A DNA stretch of 64,000 nucleotides from Minwuia sp. GTDB taxonomy: Bacteria > Pseudomonadota > Alphaproteobacteria > Minwuiales > Minwuiaceae. The stretch lies in assembly GCA_029210175.1 (NCBI GenBank), contig JARGPL010000015.1, forward strand, positions 365,682 through 429,681, written 5' to 3'. Below the pieces are notes generated by a model that searched no databases, had not been told where the DNA came from, and worked only from the letters and a program-made list of their open reading frames with translations. The position numbers and the translations under genes are program-made. Positions 39,091 to 47,402 of this stretch are shown in pieces; the stretch's first letter is position 1; the number at the start of each line of letters is the position of its first letter.

Positions 39091-39789
39091 ATGAGCAACA
39101 TATCAATCCACTCGATTGGGCGGGGGCCAGCGATAATCCTGATGCTGGCGGCATATGCCGCCGGCACATTTTTGATTGCATTGGCGGATGAGATCATCTC
39201 CGATTTCGGAGTTCATCCAATTTTCTCTGATTATTTTGTTCATGCACTAAACATTACAATACTGGTGCTGGCTTACGTGAAATTCGGCCAAACAATTCGC
39301 CAAATCATCGAGCGTGACATCGCAGATATCAAATCAAATTCAGCGATCCCATTTTTTGCATTTGTCGTATTCATCACTGCCATGGCTTTTCATATTTTGA
39401 TTTTTGGGCAGTTTTTAGAAGAAGAAGGAAATGTCGATCTAAATATCCAATATTCTGATAATTTCGTGATGCTCTTTGATCTAACTATTGGTCTGGCATT
39501 GATTGCCCTATCCGAAGAGTGGACATTCCGCAAATTGTCATATGACTTTTTTAACTCCATCACTAAAAATAGATATGTCTATTGTATTTTTTCAATTTTT
39601 ATATTCTCTTCTGTTCACATTCCATCAGGTCCAGCCATATTCGTCCAAGCCTTTCTGATAGCTATTCCATTCACACTATTTTATGCCGCATATCGCAATT
39701 TGGCGGCTGTCATATTATGCCATTATTTAGTAAATCTTCTGATATATTCCCACGCAACCGATAGATTTTTAGAGTATATTGCATCATGA
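39091..39789 (+). CDS. CPBP-family intramembrane metalloprotease (AT-rich, likely acquired)
   Basis: A 232-residue protein with about seven hydrophobic segments. All three CPBP (CAAX protease/bacteriocin-processing) motifs are present: the EExxxR motif in SEEWTFRK near residue 142, FxxxH in FSSVH, and HxxxN in CHYLVN near the C-terminus. Family members are membrane glutamate/metal proteases linked to prenyl-protein processing or bacteriocin self-immunity; no bacteriocin gene is seen here. From about 39180 the gene is strikingly AT-rich with codons such as ATA, TTA and AAT, unlike every neighbour. Together with the adjacent IS and RTX scars this indicates horizontal acquisition. A hairpin with TTTT follows it. 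Confidence 0.82.
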   Translation: MSNISIHSIGRGPAIILMLAAYAAGTFLIALADEIISDFGVHPIFSDYFVHALNITILVLAYVKFGQTIRQIIERDIADIKSNSAIPFFAFVVFITAMAFHILIFGQFLEEEGNVDLNIQYSDNFVMLFDLTIGLALIALSEEWTFRKLSYDFFNSITKNRYVYCIFSIFIFSSVHIPSGPAIFVQAFLIAIPFTLFYAAYRNLAAVILCHYLVNLLIYSHATDRFLEYIAS

Positions 39790-39831
39790 TTTAGCGTGTT
39801 AGGTCAATCCGCTGCAGGATTGCATCACTGG

Positions 39832-39850
39832 CCCACGCCCCGTGGGTTTT
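39832..39850 (+). terminator. intrinsic terminator after the CPBP gene
   Basis: CCCACG and CGTGGG form a six-base stem with a CCC loop followed by TTTT. The T-run is on the plus strand, so it serves the CPBP gene rather than the convergent ferredoxin gene. Confidence 0.6.
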
Positions 39851-39852
39851 GT

Positions 39853-40167
39853 TCAGGCTTCGGGTGCGATGGTCAGCTTCAGGCCATCCAGCGCGTCGGT
39901 CATCTCGATCTGGCAGGACAGGCGCGATGTCGGCTTGAAAGTCGGCTCATCCTCCACCAGTCCCTGTTCATCGGGCTCCGGCGGTGCAAGCTTCGACTGC
40001 CAGGCCGCATCGATGTAGACATGGCATGTCGCACAGGCGCAGGAACCGCCGCAGATCGCGTCGACTTCGTAATCATTGTCGCGCAGGTTCTCCATGACGG
40101 AGATGCCGCTTTCGGCTTCCAGCGTTGTTTCCGTACCCGCGCGGTTGGTGATGTGAATGACCGGCAT
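39853..40167 (-). CDS. adrenodoxin-type 2Fe-2S ferredoxin
   Basis: A 104-residue ferredoxin. The cluster ligands Cys39, Cys45, Cys48 (ICGGSCACATCHVY) and Cys85 (RLSCQIEM) have the spacing of adrenodoxin, putidaredoxin and FdxB-type proteins; an extra Cys43 lies within the loop. It transfers single electrons, typically from an FAD-dependent reductase to a cytochrome P450 or Rieske oxygenase. The cognate reductase gene ends 30 bases upstream on the same strand. No P450 or oxygenase gene is in the window, so the final acceptor is unknown. Confidence 0.93.
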   Translation of the reverse strand: MPVIHITNRAGTETTLEAESGISVMENLRDNDYEVDAICGGSCACATCHVYIDAAWQSKLAPPEPDEQGLVEDEPTFKPTSRLSCQIEMTDALDGLKLTIAPEA

Positions 40168-40197
40168 TTGTCCGGGGCCTCCTTGAAGCGTTGGTTG

Positions 40198-41409
40198 TCA
40201 GACTTCCTTGATGGGAATTTCAGTGTTGGCAAGACGGACTGAATCCACGTCCCGCCCCTCCCCGATCCACTTGCGGCCACGAACATAGTCGCTGCCGACA
40301 TTGATCGCGTTGACCCCGGTAACACGGCCATCGCGCAGATAGAAGACGGAAAAGGAACGGGTCGAAGGTTCCCCGCGGACAACAACCTGATCGTCCGGCG
40401 CGGGCAGTCCCGCCATCTGCATCTTCAGGTCGAACTGGTCCGACCAGAACCAGGGCACCTCGGCATAATCCGCGCCCTTGTCGCTCAGTTCATTGGCGAT
40501 GCAGCGCGCCTGATCCACCGCGTTCTGGACCGATTCCAGCCGCACATCCCGGCCCAGGATGCGGTTGGGATGCCGCGTGCAGTCGCCGGCCGCGAAAATG
40601 TCGGGGTCGGATGTGCGCGCCCGGGAATCGACGATGATGCCATCATCGGTCGCCAGACCCGCGGCCTCTGCCAGTTCCACCACCGGCACCACGCCGATAC
40701 CGACCAGAACCAGATCGGCCGGATGCAGGTGACCGTGACTGTCGACGACATGGGTGGCGCGGTCGGTACCGCCGATCTCCGCCACACCGGTTTCCAGCAG
40801 CAGGTTCACGCCCTCGGCCCGATGCGCGGCTTCGTAGAACCGCGAGACCGGCTCCGCCACAGCACGGGCCATGACCCGGTCCATCATCTCGATCACCGTC
40901 ACCTCGCAACCCATCTTGCGCAAGGCTGCAGCCGCCTCCAGTCCGATGTAGCCGCCGCCGGCGATCACGACCTTCGCCCCTTCGCGGGCCACGGTCCGGA
41001 TCGCCTGCGTGTCATCGATGGTGCGGATGTAGTGCACGCCGGGCAGATCGCGCCCGACGACCGGAATCTCGCGCACCCGCGTGCCGGTGCAGAGCGCCAG
41101 CTTGTCGTAGGACAGTGTTTCACCACCAGAGAGCGTCAGGGATCTGGCCGTCCGGTCGATCGCCGTGACCTGAGTGCCAAGGCGAAGGTCGATACCCTTG
41201 TCGGCATAGAATGTTTCAGGCCGCAGGAATGTCTTCTCCAGCGGCACATCGCCCATCAGGAACTGCTTGGAAAGCGGCGGACGCTCATAGGGCGGCCAGG
41301 CCTCCTCACCAATCAGGGTGATGCGGAACCGGTCCTTGGCCCGTGCGAGCTGGACAGCCAGCGTGCCACCGGCATGCCCTGCCCCGACAATGACAATATG
41401 CTCGCTCAT
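40198..41409 (-). CDS. FAD-dependent ferredoxin reductase (putidaredoxin/rhodocoxin reductase type)
   Basis: A 403-residue NAD(P)H:ferredoxin oxidoreductase. FAD-binding HIVIVGAGHAGGTLAVQLA is at residues 4-22. The second Rossmann motif VVIAGGGYIGLEAAAAL follows near residue 150, and DIFAAGDCTRHPN is the late FAD motif. A C-terminal reductase domain completes the fold. The start is the ATG at 41409 because the dinucleotide motif begins directly after it; the longer frame upstream is not supported. It is encoded directly before the 2Fe-2S ferredoxin, forming an electron-transfer pair. It is divergent from the msbA-like gene across a 229-base gap. Confidence 0.92.
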   Translation of the reverse strand: MSEHIVIVGAGHAGGTLAVQLARAKDRFRITLIGEEAWPPYERPPLSKQFLMGDVPLEKTFLRPETFYADKGIDLRLGTQVTAIDRTARSLTLSGGETLSYDKLALCTGTRVREIPVVGRDLPGVHYIRTIDDTQAIRTVAREGAKVVIAGGGYIGLEAAAALRKMGCEVTVIEMMDRVMARAVAEPVSRFYEAAHRAEGVNLLLETGVAEIGGTDRATHVVDSHGHLHPADLVLVGIGVVPVVELAEAAGLATDDGIIVDSRARTSDPDIFAAGDCTRHPNRILGRDVRLESVQNAVDQARCIANELSDKGADYAEVPWFWSDQFDLKMQMAGLPAPDDQVVVRGEPSTRSFSVFYLRDGRVTGVNAINVGSDYVRGRKWIGEGRDVDSVRLANTEIPIKEV

Positions 41410-41638
41410 CCCAGCCCGTCCCCTCAATCGACATCCCGGCAACGGCACACATGACATGCGCCGCCCTGCTCTTGTACATAGCCAAGGCGAGGGCCAAGTG
41501 GAACCCGCTGTGGCTGAGGGGCGGACGCCCCGAGCCGATGCTGCTATGTTTCGCCTCCGGGCGCAAAGCAAAGCCCGCATGAACGCCCGCAGAAACAGCC
41601 AACTGGCAGCCAGAAGATCAGCTGAGGACAAGCGACAG

Positions 41639-43489
41639 GTGACTGAGACCGATAACAGCGCGACCGCCGATGCGACGACGGCACCACCACAGAAACGTGC
41701 CAGGGCCGCCTCCGGTGTGCTGATCCGGCGCATCTGGTCGGTCTATGTCCGCAACTACCTGCCCGAACTGACCATTGGCATCATTGCCGTCGTGCTGGTT
41801 GCCGCCTGCACCGCGCTGATCGTCCACCAGCTGGAACCGGTGATCGACGATATCTTCATCAAGGGCGATGAGACCCAGCTGGTCATTATTCCGCTGGTCA
41901 TGATCGGCATCTTCTCCGTCCTAGCCCTGTCGACATATCTGCAGCATTTCACAATTCGCGCCGTCGGCTTCAGGGTGGTGACGGATATCCAGAAGCATCT
42001 GTACCGCAGGCTGATCAGCGCTGACCTGAGGTTTTTTCACCTGGAGACGGTCGGGGAATTCATCAGCCGTTTCCTGACAGACACCGTTGTCCTGCGTGAA
42101 GCCCTGGCGACGACCACCGTGGCACTCTGCAAGGACATGCTGACCGCGACGTTCCTGATCATCGTCATGTTCACCAAGGACTGGCAGATGGCGCTGATCG
42201 CGTCGCTGATCCTGCCGGCAACTGCCTTGCCGATGCTGCGGATCGGGCGCCTGTCGCGGAAATCGTCGGAAGGCATTCAGCAGACCTCCGGCTCGCTGTC
42301 CTCCTTCCTCGACGACACCCTGTCCGGTGTGCGCCAGGTGAAGGCCTATGGCCGGGAAGCCTATGAGGTGGAGCGCGCGACAAAGGTGATGGATGAGCGC
42401 GAGAACATGTTCATCAAGAACCTGCGCGCCCGATCCTTGATCACCCCGCTGATCGAGGTGTTCGTCGGCATCGCCATAGCGGCGATCATCTATTTCGGGG
42501 GCCATCGGGTCCTTGCCGGCAACATGACCCCGGGCGAGTTCTTCGCGTTCCTGACGGCGTTGCTGATGATGGCGCAGCCGATCCGCCGCCTGGGCAAGCT
42601 GACAGCGGCGCTGCAGTCCGGCCTGGCCGCTGCGGACCGGCTGTTCCAGTCGATCGACGGCCTGCCCGAAATCGAGGATCGCTCCAACGGTCGCCAGTTG
42701 AAGGTCGATCGCGGTGAGGTCCGCTTCCGTGATGTCCGCTTTGCCTATCCGGACGGGACAGAGGCGCTGCGCGGCATCAATCTGGTCTGCAATCCAGGTG
42801 AAACCATTGCGCTGGTCGGTGGATCCGGCGGTGGCAAGTCAACCATTCTCAACCTCACCGCCAGATTCTATGACACCAGCGCAGGCACGGTGGAAATCGA
42901 TGGCCAGGCGGTGGATCAGGTCAGTGCCGCCAGCCTGCGCGCCGCCATGGGCTTTGTCGGGCAGGACACGGCGCTGTTCGACGACACCATCCGCGCCAAC
43001 ATTGCCTACGGTCGCCCGGATGCAACGGCGGAACAGGTGGAGGCTGCGGCACGGGCGGCAAATGCGCATGGATTCATCGATGCACTGCCGGACCGCTATG
43101 AGACGGTCGTCGGGGCGGCAGGGTTCCGCCTGAGCGGTGGTCAGCGCCAGCGGGTCGCCATCGCCCGCGCCATGCTGCGCGACGCGCCGATTCTGCTGCT
43201 GGATGAAGCGACATCGGCGCTGGATACCGAATCGGAACGCAAGGTTCAGGCAGCGCTTTCGGAGCTGGCCAGGGGCCGGTCGACGATCATGGTCGCGCAT
43301 CGCCTGACCACGGTGGTCAATGCCGACCGGATCTATGTGATCGAGGATGGGCAAGTGGCGGAGAGCGGCAGCCATGCGGAACTGCTGGCCCGGGGCGGAC
43401 GCTACGCCGACCTCTATGCGGAAGGCACCGGCAACGCCCCCCGGGTGATGGAATCCGACCCGCCCAAGACCGCACTCGGCGCGGACTGA
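41639..43489 (+). CDS. MsbA-like lipid/lipid A ABC exporter (fused permease-ATPase)
   Basis: About 616 residues from a GTG preceded by TGAGGA; the frame is also open from ATG 41579, which would add 20 residues. A six-helix exporter domain spans residues 30-350. The ATPase domain carries Walker A GGSGGGKST, the signature LSGGQRQRVAIARAM, Walker B ILLLDEATSALD and the H-loop MVAHRLTTV. It is a half-size exporter that dimerises. Next to waaA and lpxK its probable job is flipping lipid A-core across the inner membrane (inference from context). The N-terminus is polar and unusually Ala/Arg-rich. Confidence 0.88.
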   Translation: MTETDNSATADATTAPPQKRARAASGVLIRRIWSVYVRNYLPELTIGIIAVVLVAACTALIVHQLEPVIDDIFIKGDETQLVIIPLVMIGIFSVLALSTYLQHFTIRAVGFRVVTDIQKHLYRRLISADLRFFHLETVGEFISRFLTDTVVLREALATTTVALCKDMLTATFLIIVMFTKDWQMALIASLILPATALPMLRIGRLSRKSSEGIQQTSGSLSSFLDDTLSGVRQVKAYGREAYEVERATKVMDERENMFIKNLRARSLITPLIEVFVGIAIAAIIYFGGHRVLAGNMTPGEFFAFLTALLMMAQPIRRLGKLTAALQSGLAAADRLFQSIDGLPEIEDRSNGRQLKVDRGEVRFRDVRFAYPDGTEALRGINLVCNPGETIALVGGSGGGKSTILNLTARFYDTSAGTVEIDGQAVDQVSAASLRAAMGFVGQDTALFDDTIRANIAYGRPDATAEQVEAAARAANAHGFIDALPDRYETVVGAAGFRLSGGQRQRVAIARAMLRDAPILLLDEATSALDTESERKVQAALSELARGRSTIMVAHRLTTVVNADRIYVIEDGQVAESGSHAELLARGGRYADLYAEGTGNAPRVMESDPPKTALGAD

Positions 43490-43494
43490 CCGTT

Positions 43495-44772
43495 GTGGAT
43501 GGTGCCATCCTCTATCATGGCCTCGGGACGGTACTGACGCCGCTGGCACCCTTGCTGCTGCGCCGCCGGTTGCGGGCCGGGAAGGAAGATCCGGCACGGC
43601 TGGGTGAGCGGCTGGGCCAGCCTGGCCGTCGCCGCCCCCAGGGTCTGCTGATCTGGATACATGCGGCCAGTGTGGGCGAATCCCAGTCGGTTCTGGCTCT
43701 GATCGGACGGCTGCGGGAAAAGCGACCGGACATCGCCATTCTGGTCACGACCGGAACCGTCACCTCCGCCGAGTTGATTTCCAGACACTTGCCCGATGGC
43801 GCATTTCACCAGTTCGTGCCGCTCGACCTGCCCGGACCCACCAGGCGCTTCATGGAACACTGGAAACCCGACGCGGCTTTCTGGGTGGAGAGTGAACTCT
43901 GGCCGGGGCTGATACGCGCCATGCACAGCACCGGCAAACCCCTCGTCCTGCTGAACGGTCGCATGTCGGCGCGCTCCTTCAGGCGCTGGCGGCGGTTGCG
44001 CCCTGTTATCGCGGGGCTGCTCGGCTGCTTCACCAAGGTGCTGACCCAGGGGGCCGAGTACACCGATCGCTTCAGGGTGCTCGGCGCCCGAAACGTGGTG
44101 GAGGCGGGAAACCTGAAACACGCTGCCGAACCTCTTTCGGCAGACCCCGGGGAACTGACACGTCTACAGGCCCTGATCGGCAATCGCCCGGTCTGGCTGG
44201 CTGCCAGCGTCCATCCGGGCGAAGAATTGACCCTGCTGGCCGCGCAGCAACGCATCGCCGCCACGGTGCCTGATGCCCTGCTGATCATCGTGCCACGGCA
44301 CCCGGCGCGCGCCGACGAGATGCTGCACCCCTTCACGGCGCAGGGCATCGGCACAGGATTCCGCAGCGCCGGGCAAGACCCCACCCCGGACACGGCAGTG
44401 CATGTCGCGGACACGATGGGCGAACTCGGCCTGTTCTATCGTCTGGCGCAGGTGGCAGTCATCGGCGGATCCTTCATTCCTCATGGGGGCCAGAATCTGC
44501 TGGAGGCCGCGCGGCTCGGTTGCGTGCCGATCTGTGGCCCGCACATGGACAACTTCCGGGAGATCGCCGACGAAATGTCGACCAGTGGCGCGATGATACC
44601 GGTTCAGAACGCTGACGGCCTGTCCTCCGCCCTGCTCGACCTGCTGCAATCACCTGACGGGCGCGCCAGGGCAAAAGCACAGTGTCGCGCGGTCACCGGC
44701 ATCCACGATGATGTTCTGGATCAGGTCATGGCGGAGATCTCGCCGCATCTGCCGCACGGAGAATGGACGTGA
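43495..44772 (+). CDS. waaA: 3-deoxy-D-manno-octulosonic acid transferase
   Basis: A 425-residue GT30 glycosyltransferase. An N-terminal membrane anchor (ILYHGLGTVLTPLAPLLL) precedes the catalytic base segment IWIHAASVGESQSV. PLDLPGPTRRFMEHWKPD and FWVESELWPGLI follow in the first Rossmann domain, and GGSFIPHGGQNLLEAARLG is the CMP-Kdo-binding motif of the second. It adds Kdo to lipid IVA. The start is a GTG five bases after the msbA-like stop. The end overlaps lpxK by ten bases. Confidence 0.95.
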   Translation: MDGAILYHGLGTVLTPLAPLLLRRRLRAGKEDPARLGERLGQPGRRRPQGLLIWIHAASVGESQSVLALIGRLREKRPDIAILVTTGTVTSAELISRHLPDGAFHQFVPLDLPGPTRRFMEHWKPDAAFWVESELWPGLIRAMHSTGKPLVLLNGRMSARSFRRWRRLRPVIAGLLGCFTKVLTQGAEYTDRFRVLGARNVVEAGNLKHAAEPLSADPGELTRLQALIGNRPVWLAASVHPGEELTLLAAQQRIAATVPDALLIIVPRHPARADEMLHPFTAQGIGTGFRSAGQDPTPDTAVHVADTMGELGLFYRLAQVAVIGGSFIPHGGQNLLEAARLGCVPICGPHMDNFREIADEMSTSGAMIPVQNADGLSSALLDLLQSPDGRARAKAQCRAVTGIHDDVLDQVMAEISPHLPHGEWT

Positions 44773-45818
44773 AGGCGCCGCAGTTCTGGCAGGGTCGGGA
44801 AAGTTCGCTGCTTGCCATGCTACTGACCCCGGCGAGTTGGGCGTGGCGCAGCGCGGCACGGATCAGGCGCGCCCGGACGACACCCTGGGTCGCGCCCGTG
44901 CCAGTCATCTGCGTCGGCAACCTGACCGCCGGTGGGGCCGGCAAGACCCCCACGGTCACCGCCCTGACCCGGTGGTTTCAGGCGCGGGGCATTGCGGTGC
45001 ACATCCTGCTGCGCGGCCACGGCGGCAGCCTTTCCGCCGCTGGCGCGCATCGGGTTGACCCGGATAGCCACGGCGTCGCGGATGTCGGTGACGAGGCGCT
45101 GCTGCATGCCCGCATCGCACCGACATTCATTGCCGCCAATCGTGTGGCCGGAGCACGCTTGGCAGCGGCAGGCGCGGATCTGATCATCATGGATGACGGT
45201 CACCAGAACCCGAGCCTCGCCCGCGACCTGTCGATCATCGTTGTGGACCTCGGTTTCGGGCTCGGCAATGGCCGCGTCATGCCCGCCGGTCCGTTGCGCG
45301 AGACCGCCGCCGAGGGACTGGCCCGCGCCAATGCCGTCATTGCCATCGGCAACGGCATCGTCCCCAAGCCCATCAAGGAGACAACCCTTCCCATACTTAA
45401 GGCGCATGTGGTGCCTGATTCATCGTCCATGCATCTGGCGGGCAGGCGTGTCGTGGCCGTGACCGGCATCGGGCGACCGGAGAAATTCACCGAAACACTG
45501 GCAGAGATGCGCGCTGAGGTGACCGACCTGTTGGCCCATCCGGATCACCACGTCTTCAGCGGTGACGACATCCTGCGCGCGCTCGACCGCGCGAAAACCA
45601 GGGATGCTGTCGCGGTCATGACCGCAAAGGACCACGTGCGCCTGCCTGCGGAGGCGCGGGACCTGTTTCAGACCGTGGACATCCATCTTGAATTCCAGCG
45701 CCCGGACATGCTCGACGCCCTGCTGGCGCCTTTGCTGGTGCAGGTTTCAGCCAGACAGGCTCAGGTCAGCAAGGCCAAGCCCAGCAAGGCTCAGGCACAG
45801 CAGGAATCGCCTGCCTGA
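44763..45818 (+). CDS. lpxK: tetraacyldisaccharide 4'-kinase
   Basis: A 351-residue lipid A kinase. The P-loop VGNLTAGGAGKTPTVTALTR is at about 50-68, and the second conserved block contains ADLIIMDDGHQNPSL. MPAGPLRE is another family signature. It phosphorylates the 4' position of the lipid A disaccharide at the inner membrane. The C-terminus has a short imperfect repeat of QVSKAK/KAQAQ-type residues and overlaps the 3' end of the convergent cysteine-rich gene by 28 bases. Confidence 0.94.
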   Translation: MDVKAPQFWQGRESSLLAMLLTPASWAWRSAARIRRARTTPWVAPVPVICVGNLTAGGAGKTPTVTALTRWFQARGIAVHILLRGHGGSLSAAGAHRVDPDSHGVADVGDEALLHARIAPTFIAANRVAGARLAAAGADLIIMDDGHQNPSLARDLSIIVVDLGFGLGNGRVMPAGPLRETAAEGLARANAVIAIGNGIVPKPIKETTLPILKAHVVPDSSSMHLAGRRVVAVTGIGRPEKFTETLAEMRAEVTDLLAHPDHHVFSGDDILRALDRAKTRDAVAVMTAKDHVRLPAEARDLFQTVDIHLEFQRPDMLDALLAPLLVQVSARQAQVSKAKPSKAQAQQESPA

Positions 45819-46009
45819 ATGGGTGGGCACGGCACATCGCCATAGCTGCAGAAGACGCAGCAGTCGCCGGGTTTCGGCTTCAGCAAGGTGCCGCAGCCGT
45901 CACATTCCAGAAACCACTGGCAGAAATTGTCCGGCATCACGTGCTTGACGGAATGGTTGCATTCAGGACAGGTGAGCGTCGATTCAGCAATGACAGCGAC
46001 CTCGTTCAT
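45791..46009 (-). CDS. GDCCVxC-domain cysteine-rich mini-protein
   Basis: A 72-residue protein with 11 cysteines. An N-terminal zinc-ribbon-like pair CPEC and CDGC (residues 14-17 and 36-39) is followed by the family block GDCCVFCSYGDVPCPPIQ (residues 48-65) and a terminal SCC. This matches the GDCCVxC-type (seleno)proteins often encoded beside mercury-transport-like proteins. Here the key position is cysteine (TGC), not selenocysteine (TGA). Its ATG overlaps the MerT-like stop by one base, so the two are translationally coupled. A role in soft-metal binding is inference. The 3' end overlaps lpxK antisense. Confidence 0.82.
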   Translation of the reverse strand: MNEVAVIAESTLTCPECNHSVKHVMPDNFCQWFLECDGCGTLLKPKPGDCCVFCSYGDVPCPPIQAGDSCCA

Positions 46010-46296
46010 CAGCCTCTCGCCTCCATGATCATGCCGCGTATCCAGTCCTGATGCTCCCAGACAGCGAATGACGCCGCAATGACAAGGCTGCCCATCACCA
46101 GGATCAGCAGCGTGCGCTGACCGCTTCGATCCAGCCTCTGCATGACAAGCGGCATGTCCAGCACCGCAAGCCAGGCACCGCCAAGCCCGAGCGCAACAAA
46201 CACCATTGGCAGCACACAACAGGCCGCCGCCAGGAAGGCGATGATGGCTGTCGACGGCCCCGCCCAGGAGATGGTTGTGCCGAAGATCCTGTTCAT
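46009..46296 (-). CDS. MerT-like small membrane transporter
   Basis: A 95-residue protein with about three hydrophobic helices. The vicinal cysteine pair Cys26-Cys27 lies in the first helix (FLAAACCVLPMV), the hallmark of MerT, which takes Hg(II) through the inner membrane. The second MerT cysteine pair in the cytoplasmic loop is not seen, and no merA, merP or merR is nearby. Partnered with the cysteine-rich mini-protein, it may handle a thiol-binding metal(loid) other than mercury (inference). Confidence 0.75.
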   Translation of the reverse strand: MNRIFGTTISWAGPSTAIIAFLAAACCVLPMVFVALGLGGAWLAVLDMPLVMQRLDRSGQRTLLILVMGSLVIAASFAVWEHQDWIRGMIMEARG

Positions 46297-46358
46297 GGGC
46301 GCATGCTACCGCAAGACCCGGTGCGGTCTGCCTCAACTTGCCGTGCGCTCAGGCAGTC

Positions 46359-47291
46359 CTACCGCTGCAGCAGACCTGGCACTGTCGGGTCGTAACCGGG
46401 GTTGATCGCCATCCGGTCGAGCGTGCGGACGGTGGCGTAGGGAATCAGGCCTGCTTCCCGGCCTCGGGCATAGGCTTCGCTGATGCGTTTGACCTGTGTG
46501 GGGTACTCGATCAGGAACACGGGCTTTCCGGCTGCCGTGATCATGTCGAGATGCTTCATGACCCAGGCCGTGGAGTCGTCGGGATTGGGCACGCCTTCCC
46601 CATCCCAGCCGAAGAAGGCATCTTCCTTGCCCAATCCGTCGATGATGGCGAGATAATCCGCATCCACGACCAGGTCCTCGGCATTCTGCGGCACGAAGCG
46701 GAACCCGGGGACCCGTGCGCGGGCATAGGCGGCCATTTCCGTCACGAAGTCGGTCATTTCCTTGGCGGCGGTCTTGCGGCCCTTTTCCTGAAAGTACCAG
46801 TAGGCATCGATGATATCGAGGTAGACCCCGTCGAAGCCGGCCGCGATGATCCGGTCCAGATAGGCATCCGGGTTCCCGAAGATGATCCGCTTCCAGTCCG
46901 GATCCCAATAGCGCACCTTGAAATTGCCTGCCCAGTCCGGGTTCACCGCCTCCAGCCATTTCGGAGGCTTCTTCGCCCATGAATTCTGCCAGTAGAAACG
47001 ATAGTCCTCCGCCTCCCCCACCGACATGTAGGACAGTACGATGCGGCGTTCGCCATCGGGCTTGCGCTGCATCATGGCGACATCCGCGCGGGTGAAGGCC
47101 CGATCGCCCGAGCCGTCACGGGAATAGTCGACGATCGCCATGTCGAAGTCACTGGCTGCGATCAGGGCCGGGTTCGGGTTGGCCAGCCAATAGGTGAAAT
47201 GCCGGACGCCGGACAGGTCAGCCTGAGCTGCTGTAGCTCCCGTCACCATGGCGAGGATGCCAAGAACAAATCCCGTTCGGAATATCCGCAC
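46359..47291 (-). CDS. secreted GH114/TM1410-type putative glycoside hydrolase
   Basis: About 310 residues starting at GTG 47291 (GGGAGA eight bases upstream); a TTG 19 codons earlier is the alternative. A Sec signal peptide is clear: FRTGFVLGILAMVTGATAAQA with a likely cut after AQA. The mature protein is a TIM-barrel domain: FDMAIVDYSRDGS, VLSYMSVGEAEDYRFYW, FDGVYLDIIDAYWYF and RFVPQNAEDLV give the acidic strand ends typical of the endo-alpha-1,4-polygalactosaminidase (GH114)/TM1410 family. It may cut galactosamine-rich exopolysaccharide in the periplasm or outside. There is no operon partner. Confidence 0.82.
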   Translation of the reverse strand: MRIFRTGFVLGILAMVTGATAAQADLSGVRHFTYWLANPNPALIAASDFDMAIVDYSRDGSGDRAFTRADVAMMQRKPDGERRIVLSYMSVGEAEDYRFYWQNSWAKKPPKWLEAVNPDWAGNFKVRYWDPDWKRIIFGNPDAYLDRIIAAGFDGVYLDIIDAYWYFQEKGRKTAAKEMTDFVTEMAAYARARVPGFRFVPQNAEDLVVDADYLAIIDGLGKEDAFFGWDGEGVPNPDDSTAWVMKHLDMITAAGKPVFLIEYPTQVKRISEAYARGREAGLIPYATVRTLDRMAINPGYDPTVPGLLQR

Positions 47292-47402
47292 CCTGTATCT
47301 CCCGCTGCATGTGTGAGGCTGTCCATTATGACTATCTTTACCTGCCAATGGTTAAGACTGAAGGCAGTGAATTCAACGTTACCCGCACCGCCGGAGCAAA
47401 AC

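Noticed and set aside
45791..46009. Selenocysteine in the GDCCVxC protein
   Set aside because: The relevant codon is TGC and the frame has no internal TGA.
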